The notes under the pieces were generated by a model, which was not told the origin of the DNA, did no database searches, and worked only from the letters and a program-made list of their open reading frames with translations. A program made the translations under genes and the position numbers. From assembly GCA_002502685.1 (NCBI GenBank), contig DAQA01000029.1, forward strand, positions 9,776 to 73,775: a stretch of 64,000 bases of DNA, read 5' to 3'. Shown one piece after another: positions 58,475 through 64,000 of the stretch; positions within the stretch are counted from its first letter, which is position 1; each line of letters starts with the position of its first letter. The DNA comes from Euryarchaeota archaeon UBA202. Its GTDB lineage: Archaea; Thermoplasmatota; E2; UBA202.

Positions 58475-59005
58475 ATGAATAAAAAAATAGTAGGCATGTT
58501 GGTTAGCATGCTATTGATTATAGTTGCTACTTTACCAGTAATGGGGATAATAGATAAGCCAGTGGTATCGAAGAATGAAAATTTGGTAATGGAATCAGCT
58601 TCATCTCCTCTAATAGGATTTAATAAATTTGAGGAAGAATCTGCGTCTCTGATAGCATCTGCAGAGGTATATACTAACAAATTTTTATATCAAATAGGTG
58701 AATCCATTGATATTACTTTTTTGAATACAGGAACCTCTACTCTCAGTCTTGGAGGATCCCCCTGGTATCAAATGTGGAGATTTCATTTTATTGGAGGGTT
58801 TGGCTGGGAAAAACTTTATCCTGATTTTGTTCATCCAATACTTATCTTTGTTCAAGCTGGAGAATTTATGACGGAAACTTGGGATCAGGAAGACTCAAAT
58901 GGCAATCAAGTCCCTATGGGATTTTATCGAATAGATGTACCTTGTTCAGGCAATGGAAATCAGCTAACCGCTTATGATTATTTCTTGATTCTTCTTCCAC
59001 CATAA
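58475..59005 (+). CDS. Secreted BsuPI-like proteinase-inhibitor-domain protein
   Basis: ATG 58475 has GGAGG 8 nt upstream. A signal peptide (MNKKIVGMLVSMLLIIVATL) leads to a domain with the intracellular proteinase inhibitor (BsuPI) pattern: SIDITFLNTGTSTLSLGG, then the late W-x-x-x-x-x-x-G-x-x-VP-G-YRIDV (TWDQEDSNGNQVPMGFYRIDV). At 176 residues the protein is complete. Binding or inhibiting a protease would fit the protease-rich neighbourhood, but BsuPI domains outside Bacillus are mostly uncharacterised. Confidence 0.65.
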   Translation: MNKKIVGMLVSMLLIIVATLPVMGIIDKPVVSKNENLVMESASSPLIGFNKFEEESASLIASAEVYTNKFLYQIGESIDITFLNTGTSTLSLGGSPWYQMWRFHFIGGFGWEKLYPDFVHPILIFVQAGEFMTETWDQEDSNGNQVPMGFYRIDVPCSGNGNQLTAYDYFLILLPP

Positions 59006-59201
59006 ATAAAAGCATGAAATAAATAAGTATTGCACATCTGTTCCCAATCCTAAGATAAATTCTGTTGTTTTTAGGATAATCCTCTTAACAACCTCCTCTT
59101 CCTTTTTCTTTTTTATTTTTCTATACTTTCTTTACTCTACACTTTTTTATACCTTTTATCCTGTGTCTGAGCTGTACCCAATCACACTTTGGTCAATAGA
59201 C

Positions 59202-59239
59202 TTATAACCACATAAATGATTATATTATTTGGAGGCTAA
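59202..59239 (+). promoter_or_regulatory. 38-nt promoter/leader module, copy 2
   Basis: TTATAACCACATAAATGAT through TTTGGAGGCTAA; 35 of 38 bases match 55190-55153 on the other strand. It ends in the GGAGG ribosome site of the next gene. Confidence 0.6.
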
Positions 59240-59245
59240 GAAGAA

Positions 59246-59599
59246 ACGAGGAAAAATATTGTATTTGGAAGCCTGTTGACCATTTTTTTATTGTTGATGA
59301 TACCAGTATTGCCAGCTATGGAATATCAAAACACTAATCAGCCTGATGGCATCTGTAGTTGCTGCCAATATTGTGACCCAATGTGTCTGAGCGATTTAGT
59401 AGAGTATATATGGTATATGTCCCTCTTTGTATTATTTTTATGCACAATAATTTTTATTCCTTATGCTCTGGATGCACTTGTGTATGCTCGGTTAGCACTT
59501 AATCATGCAAAAATCATGGATTGTCTATGGGCGAAATTCTTACCCGATCCTATTTTTTCTATATCTTTGTATTCTGTATCTGAGTTGTCCTTGGGTTAA
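59246..59599 (+). CDS. Membrane/secreted Cys-rich protein with ACG in the start position
   Basis: The GGAGG of the shared leader is at 59231-59235. Ten nt later, where the sister gene has ATG, the codon is ACG (59246). The frame then encodes RKNIVFGSLLTIFLLLMIPV, a good signal peptide, so translation should begin here. The next possible start (TTG 59276) would cut the signal peptide in half. The mature part has a CSCCQYCDPMC cluster and one membrane helix (YMSLFVLFLCTIIFIPYALDALVYARLAL). Either ACG is used or the gene has lost its start by one T to C change. It overlaps a convergent gene by 60 nt. Confidence 0.5.
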   Translation, partial: TRKNIVFGSLLTIFLLLMIPVLPAMEYQNTNQPDGICSCCQYCDPMCLSDLVEYIWYMSLFVLFLCTIIFIPYALDALVYARLALNHAKIMDCLWAKFLPDPIFSISLYSVSELSLG

Positions 59600-59860
59600 T
59601 CCTGTGGTTTCCTCTAGTTTTCCCCATGAGTGTTCCTGCCGGAGTTCATAGAGTTCCTTATCTGTCCATATCTTTGGCTGGGGTCGGGGTGGTGGTTGTG
59701 GTTGTGTTGCCATCTCTCTTTCCTCCTTCCAGGGGAGATAATACCAGTCATAAATTATTTCCTTGAGGACAAGTCCCCAAAAAAAGATAGATAGTATCAC
59801 TCCTATCCATATTAATTCCTGTTTTGTGGGGAGATTATCCATTAAGGATAGAGGTATCAT
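59540..59860 (-). CDS. Membrane-anchored HTH-like small protein
   Basis: The 106-residue product has one N-terminal membrane helix (ELIWIGVILSIFFWGLVLKEIIYDW), a proline-rich linker (TQPQPPPRPQPKI) and a helix-turn-helix-like C-terminus (WTDKELYELRQEHSWGKLEETTGLTQGQLRYRIQRYRKN). Its ATG overlaps the restored stop of the RHH gene upstream (ATGA). A membrane-tethered DNA-binding protein is inferred. No family is recognised. Confidence 0.6.
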   Translation of the reverse strand: MIPLSLMDNLPTKQELIWIGVILSIFFWGLVLKEIIYDWYYLPWKEEREMATQPQPPPRPQPKIWTDKELYELRQEHSWGKLEETTGLTQGQLRYRIQRYRKNRIG

Positions 59861-60059
59861 GATGTTTTACCCCCAACAGGTGGTTTATTAGCCACTTTTA
59901 GTGATGGATTATCAAAGTAATAGGTTAGGATGCCTCTCAGGTCTCTGACCGTGAATTATGCTTCAAAGAAGCTTGTAATCCATCTATTTTTTCTAGTAAT
60001 TCAATAGGGATACTGGTACTAATGACAAAGTCACCCTCCTTAGCCCTACCGTGAGGCAT
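59857..60059 (-). pseudogene. Ribbon-helix-helix regulator with a single-base deletion
   Basis: ATG 60059 opens MPHGRAKEGDFVISTSIPIE, then LLEKIDGLQASLKHNSRSET and a TGA. This is a typical RHH start (strand, two helices, SRSE turn) cut at the second helix. In the next frame the helix continues (LRGILTYYFDNPSLKVANKP) and ends in a TGA that overlaps the ATG of the next gene. The total is 203 nt, so one added base (ACCTG to ACCCTG) restores a 67-residue RHH protein. Mutation, sequencing error or programmed frameshift are possible. Confidence 0.65.
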
Positions 60060-60465
60060 TTTTCTTCTCCTCATAAGCATTTTTACAGTATTGTAAAAGT
60101 TTTACTGGTGACATGAGAATATCTCTCTTGTCTAGCTCGGAGCTATGCCTGTCTTTTAACCATGAAATATTTTTATCATCACTATTGTTTATTATACCAT
60201 ACTTCAAGAATTCATAGACAATAACTTCATCCACATAACTCTCAGCAATAACCTTCTTTTCAGACAATTTTTCCAACCTTGCCTTGATCTCCTCAATCTC
60301 CCTTAAACATCTCTCTTTTCTTTCCCTAAGGTTCTCAGGGAGCTTATCCATTTCCTCCTTGATTGCATCATGGACAAGTTTACTCTTATTGATACCACTT
60401 TTCCTCAAGAAATCATGCTCCTCCTCACTAAGGCGGACATGAAAATCAAAATAGACCTTAGCCAA
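60046..60465 (-). CDS. RHH-like DNA-binding protein with coiled coil
   Basis: TTG 60465 follows a GGGGGTGG ribosome site and starts (M)AKVYFDFHVRLSEEEHDFLR; the longer frame from 60522 has no such site. Residues 1-40 look like a ribbon-helix-helix domain (SGINKSKLVHDAIKEEMDKL); residues 45-75 form a charged coiled coil (NLRERKERCLREIEEIKARLEKLSEKKVIAESYV). It overlaps the frameshifted RHH gene by 14 nt, suggesting one three-gene operon (this gene, RHH, membrane HTH). Such clusters recall plasmid or conjugative regulation, but no relaxase or replication gene is nearby. Confidence 0.6.
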   Translation of the reverse strand: MAKVYFDFHVRLSEEEHDFLRKSGINKSKLVHDAIKEEMDKLPENLRERKERCLREIEEIKARLEKLSEKKVIAESYVDEVIVYEFLKYGIINNSDDKNISWLKDRHSSELDKRDILMSPVKLLQYCKNAYEEKKNASR

Positions 60466-60532
60466 AAGAACCACCCCCACATAAAAAAAGGATATTGTGG
60501 TGTGGACATGTTGTATCCACAACCATTATTAT

Positions 60533-60577
60533 TATACTATTATTATTATTATTTATTTTATTATTATATATTATTAA
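60533..60577. repeat. ATT microsatellite-like tract
   Basis: Imperfect run of ATT/TATTATT units between the divergent small regulator operon and gltX, following a GTGGA/TCCAC hairpin near 60502-60520. Probably holds both promoters. Confidence 0.5.
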
Positions 60578-60634
60578 AGAGAACAATGTATCTTGATTCG
60601 TTAAGATTAAAAGGTAGAAAGATATCTGGCGCTA

Positions 60635-62320
60635 ATGATCCTGGAAGATGCAGTGCGGCGATATTCACTTCAAAATGCCATTAAGTTTGATGGTAAAGCA
60701 CAGCCCAAGGCTGTTCTGGGTAAAATAATGGCTGAATATCCGGAATTAAATGCACGGGAAGCACTAATACTTATCCAAAAAATCATCGAGGACGTTAATA
60801 CATTATCCCTTGATGACCAAAGAAAGGAACTTGAAGAGAAAGCACCAGAGCTTTTAGAAAAAAAGGTAGGCGAGAAAAAAAGTTTGCCTGATCTTCTGCA
60901 TGCCCGCATGGGAAGTGTTATAACACGATTCCCCCCTGAGCCTAATGGTTATCTCCATATAGGCCATGCTAAAGCGGCCTTTGTGGATTATGAATATGCA
61001 AAAAAATACAAGGGACGTTTTATCCTCAGATTTGATGATACAAATCCTTTAAATGAATCCATAGAATTCTATGAAACCCAAAAAGAAGATTTAAAATGGC
61101 TGGGTATCGAATGGGATCAAGAATATCGGACCTCTGATCATCTAGCCCAACACTATGAATTAGCTGAAAAGCTCATCAAGAACAATCACGCCTATATTTG
61201 CACTTGCCCTGAAAAAAAGATTAGGGAAACCAGAAAAAAAGGAGTGAACTGCCCGTGCAGAAAAAAATCAACTTTTTCAGATTGGAAAGAATTTTTTACG
61301 ATGGGGGAAGGAGACGCTATTGTCCGTTTGAAAGCTGATATGTCCTCAGTGAATACTGCTATGAGAGACCCGATACTTTTCCGCATCATTGATTATCCTC
61401 ATCCTATCCATGGAACAAAATATCGTGCATGGCCCACCTATGATTTTTATGGGGCTGTGGAGGACAGCATTTCTGGTGTCACTCATCCTTTTCGTACAAA
61501 AGAATATGAACTCAGGGACGAAGTGTATTTCTTTCTTCTTGATTGTCTAGGGTTAAGAAAACCCCATCTAATGGAATTCGCCCGGTTATCTATAGTAGGC
61601 ATGCCGGTTTCAAAAAGGAAGATTAAACCCCTCATCGATCAAAAACTTGTAATGGGGTGGGATGACCCTCGGCTTCCTACTCTTAAAGGTCTTCAACGCA
61701 GGGGTATTTTATCTGAAGCTATACGGGAATTTGTTCTCTCTCAGGGTATTTCCAAGGCAGAATCCAGTGTTACCTTTGATCAAGTGGAAGCCCATAATCG
61801 CAAGATTTTGGATCCTGTTGCACAACGTTTTTTCTTTGTTCCAAATCCGGTACAACTTGAAGTTTCCAAAGCGCCAAAAAAGACAGTCTCGATTAAAAAT
61901 CATCCTTCATCGGATCTTGGAATGAGAAAAATCAGAACATCAAGCACCTTCTTTATTCCTCAAACAGATGCAGATAATCTAAAAACCGGAGATATCTTTC
62001 GGCTAAAGGATCTTTTTAATGTCGCATTGACAGAAAAAAAGGATATTCTTTATGGTGAATTTACTGGAGGTAATGTCATGCCCAATACAAAAAAAATACA
62101 ATGGGTAACTAACAATCATGTATATCTTTCCATCCTAAAACCATCCTCCCTCTTTATCAATGATGTATTCCAGCCGCATAGTCTGGAAAAAATAAGGGGA
62201 TATGCTGAAAGAGCCATAAGTGATATTCCCAATCAAGCGATTGTGCAATGTGAACGCTTTGGTTTTATCAAAATTGAAAAAACAAGTGCTGGTATGCAGG
62301 GGATTTTTATACACAAATAA
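60635..62320 (+). CDS. gltX: Glutamyl-tRNA synthetase, archaeal type
   Basis: The 561-residue protein has the archaeal N-terminal extension (residues 1-90). The class I catalytic core follows, with RFPPEPNGYLHIGHAKAAF (HIGH motif), FDDTNPLNESIEFYE, the Cys motif ICTCPEKKIR ... NCPCRKK, WPTYDFYGAVEDSISGVTHPFRTKEYELRD, and VSKRK as the KMSKS equivalent. A GlnRS-like beta-barrel anticodon domain ends it. It charges tRNA-Glu, and tRNA-Gln for later amidation if GatDE is present, as in most archaea. ATG 60635 has no clear ribosome site, so it may be leaderless. Confidence 0.95.
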   Translation: MILEDAVRRYSLQNAIKFDGKAQPKAVLGKIMAEYPELNAREALILIQKIIEDVNTLSLDDQRKELEEKAPELLEKKVGEKKSLPDLLHARMGSVITRFPPEPNGYLHIGHAKAAFVDYEYAKKYKGRFILRFDDTNPLNESIEFYETQKEDLKWLGIEWDQEYRTSDHLAQHYELAEKLIKNNHAYICTCPEKKIRETRKKGVNCPCRKKSTFSDWKEFFTMGEGDAIVRLKADMSSVNTAMRDPILFRIIDYPHPIHGTKYRAWPTYDFYGAVEDSISGVTHPFRTKEYELRDEVYFFLLDCLGLRKPHLMEFARLSIVGMPVSKRKIKPLIDQKLVMGWDDPRLPTLKGLQRRGILSEAIREFVLSQGISKAESSVTFDQVEAHNRKILDPVAQRFFFVPNPVQLEVSKAPKKTVSIKNHPSSDLGMRKIRTSSTFFIPQTDADNLKTGDIFRLKDLFNVALTEKKDILYGEFTGGNVMPNTKKIQWVTNNHVYLSILKPSSLFINDVFQPHSLEKIRGYAERAISDIPNQAIVQCERFGFIKIEKTSAGMQGIFIHK

Positions 62321-62368
62321 TCAATTTCTGGGGATTATCTTTATAATAAAGTGCCAAATGTTCCTGTT

Positions 62369-63367
62369 ATGAAGCAAATTTCATTTCTTTCCAAAGATGA
62401 TATACATTCCTTTCCCAAGATACTTGCCAAAAACATAAAAGATTTTTATCCCTCTGGATCAAAAATTGGGATTAAGGTTCACTTTGGTGAGCCGGGGAAT
62501 CTCTTTGCCTTTACTCCTGCTTTCATTAAACAGGCTGTTCAAGCTGTACAAAATGTAGGGTTGCATCCCTTTTTATTTGATTCACCTGTTTCCTATGATA
62601 GTCCTCGCAATACCGTAAATGGATACTGTCAGGTAATAAAAGAAAAAGGAATCACACCAGAAAGTATGGGATGTCCTGTCATAATTTCTGATGAAAGTAT
62701 AACCACAACTTTTAACAACCTTGAATATTCTATCTGCAAGCCTCTTATAAATACTGATGGAGTCCTTGTTCTTACCCATGTCAAGGGTCATACGTGTACA
62801 GGTTTTGGTGGATCAATTAAAAACATTGGAATGGGGGGGATGTCTAAAACAACAAAAAGACGTATCCATGATTCTGGAAAACCTCTTTATCAAGAGGGAT
62901 GCATTGAATGCAAAGAATGTGTCATCAATTGTCCCTTGGAAAATATAAGACTAAAAGACAATAGACCTTACTTTGATCAAAACTGGTGTTGCGGCTGTTC
63001 AAATTGTGTATATGTCTGTACAAGTGGATGCATCACCCCCCAAAAAGAGGTGTTTGACAAAGGATTGGTAGCTGGTGTAAAATTGGCATTGGATAGATAT
63101 CCCCCTGTTTTTTATGTTAATGTTCTCATGAATATTACGCGTCTATGTGACTGTGTTACCAATCCTGGCCCTCGTCTCGCAGGAGATATAGGAATATTAT
63201 TTGGGGATGATATCGTAGCCATAGAAAAGGCAAGTCTTGACCTAATCATTAAAGAGATGGGAGAAGATGTTTTTTTAAAAGAACATAAAAAATCCCCCCT
63301 GGTGCATATCAAGATAGCGGAAGATCTTGGATTAGGTCATCTAGAGTACATACTCAAAAAACACTAG
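62369..63367 (+). CDS. DUF362 iron-sulfur protein with two [4Fe-4S] motifs
   Basis: ATG 62369 lies about 25 nt past the TATA-like CTTTATAATAAA (62338-62349); GTG 62351 would be inside the promoter region. The 332-residue product begins with the DUF362 fold (IGIKVHFGEPGNLFAFTPAFIKQAVQAV; LVLTHVKGHTCTGFGGSIKNIGMG). It has a ferredoxin insert CIECKECVINCP and CCGCSNCVYVCTSGC near residues 185-225. It should carry electrons, but the reaction is unknown. It stands between gltX and pheS. Confidence 0.9.
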   Translation: MKQISFLSKDDIHSFPKILAKNIKDFYPSGSKIGIKVHFGEPGNLFAFTPAFIKQAVQAVQNVGLHPFLFDSPVSYDSPRNTVNGYCQVIKEKGITPESMGCPVIISDESITTTFNNLEYSICKPLINTDGVLVLTHVKGHTCTGFGGSIKNIGMGGMSKTTKRRIHDSGKPLYQEGCIECKECVINCPLENIRLKDNRPYFDQNWCCGCSNCVYVCTSGCITPQKEVFDKGLVAGVKLALDRYPPVFYVNVLMNITRLCDCVTNPGPRLAGDIGILFGDDIVAIEKASLDLIIKEMGEDVFLKEHKKSPLVHIKIAEDLGLGHLEYILKKH

Positions 63368-63503
63368 GCATAGGAAACAGAATTGTGATCTATTTACATA
63401 AAACACGCTATTTCTTTTCTAAATACTTGAGATAAGTGAAATAAGAGTTTATTTTTCTCTGAAAAAAAGCAAATTTTAATAATTTCACTCTCTATTCACC
63501 ATT

Positions 63504-64000
63504 GTGTCTTCACTAGAGAAAATAATCAATGAGCTTTCCCTACATGAAAAAGAGGTATTGCTCTCCTTAGAATCCTCCAAGGGCAAAGCCACACCTGAAA
63601 AAATTGCCGCCGAGGATATAGAATCATTAGTAAAGGTCATGAATGCATCATCATGGCTTCAATCAAAAGGTCTCGTAGAGATAAATGAAAGATTGCAAAC
63701 ATCCTTTTCTCTGACAAAGGAAGGACAAAAATTTCTTACCGAGGGAATGCCTGAGCGACAAGCCCTCACCGAGTTAATCAAATCTAACGGAAAAATCGAT
63801 CTTGATTCCCTTGGCAGTAAAATTGGTAAAGAAAACCTAGCGATAGCCCTTGGATGGCTTAAAAAAAGAGATTGGGCTACAATTGAAACAAAAAACAACA
63901 AAAAAGTCATCCTTATTACACCCCAAGGAAAAAAAGATGCACAACACAATACAAAGGATGAATACGCTCTAAGATCACTAAAAAAAGGTTCCTCAATAGG
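63504..64000 (+). CDS. pheS: Phenylalanyl-tRNA synthetase alpha subunit, N-terminal part
   Basis: GTG 63504 opens a frame that runs off the window (165 codons). It shows the archaeal/eukaryotic PheS N-terminal winged-helix domains (NELSLHEKEVLLSLESSKGKATPEKIAAE; WLQSKGLVEINER; FSLTKEGQKFLTEGMPERQAL; ALGWLKKRDWATIETKNNKKVILITPQG). The catalytic domain lies outside the window. It has no clear ribosome site and is likely leaderless or near-leaderless. Confidence 0.88.
   Translation, partial: MSSLEKIINELSLHEKEVLLSLESSKGKATPEKIAAEDIESLVKVMNASSWLQSKGLVEINERLQTSFSLTKEGQKFLTEGMPERQALTELIKSNGKIDLDSLGSKIGKENLAIALGWLKKRDWATIETKNNKKVILITPQGKKDAQHNTKDEYALRSLKKGSSI

Noticed and set aside
1..64000. tRNA, rRNA and CRISPR arrays
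   Set aside because: Looked for T-loop GGTTCRAATCC-type strings and regularly spaced repeats by eye on both strands; none found. A covariance scan was not possible.

Overview
The window reads as a piece of an archaeal chromosome. It has AT-rich intergenic DNA with TATA-like promoters, aIF5A, Trm56, an archaeal-type glutamyl-tRNA synthetase, PheS, and the archaeal branch of the mevalonate pathway ending in GGPP synthase. The many secreted proteases and the Ig/PKD-like and repeat-bearing secreted proteins resemble those of uncultured, sediment-type Thermoplasmatota. That placement is an inference; no rRNA or tRNA gene was recognised to test it.

Layout. 1-8.2 kb: secreted proteins (a C25 gingipain-like protease, a thioredoxin-fold protein, a papain-like protein that has lost its catalytic His, a repeat protein) and a decayed secreted gene. 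8.7-15.4 kb: an amino-acid permease, a ThiD-methyltransferase fusion overlapping TenA, a secreted zinc protease and a membrane-tethered ArsR-like regulator. 15.4-19.9 kb: a very large alpha-2-macroglobulin with an intact thioester. 20.1-23.7 kb: a tight five-gene operon (MTHFR-like, soluble MtrA, MtrH, core MetE, DUF4346) that looks like a complete methyl relay from a folate or pterin through a corrinoid protein to homocysteine. 23.8-31.9 kb: site-2 protease, LEA-like protein, a second C25 protease, aIF5A/agmatinase, PdxT/HD/Trm56, and a regulator preceded by two tiny ORFs. 32.1-40.6 kb: every enzyme from mevalonate to GGPP by the anhydromevalonate-phosphate route. 40.8-47.7 kb: a PHP phosphoesterase and the Pst/PhoU phosphate system with an AbrB-PhoU regulator.

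47.7-60.6 kb is the accessory part. A 4,686-bp transposon (49175-53860) has 15-bp perfect terminal inverted repeats and a 9-bp target duplication. It carries a DDE transposase, a small AbrB/winged-helix pair with repeated palindromic operators, and two secreted cargo genes inside a second, 17-bp inverted repeat. Around it lie a decayed paralogue of a downstream gene, a cohesin/dockerin gene broken by one amber codon, a ribbon-helix-helix gene broken by one missing base, a gene whose expected ATG is ACG, and two promoter/leader modules each used twice. From 60.6 kb, housekeeping genes resume (gltX, a DUF362 ferredoxin protein, pheS cut by the window end).

The least explained signal is a family of structured repeats at 7.25, 55.3 and 57.3 kb, with relatives at 48.0-49.4 and 56.6-56.9 kb. 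Each is a 10-12 bp outer stem (11-bp type GGGAGAGGTAG/CTACCTCTCCC) enclosing two GGAGG boxes 24-26 nt apart in constant contexts. Most lie 30-300 nt upstream of a gene on the sense strand. They may be a structured RNA leader or a small mobile hairpin.
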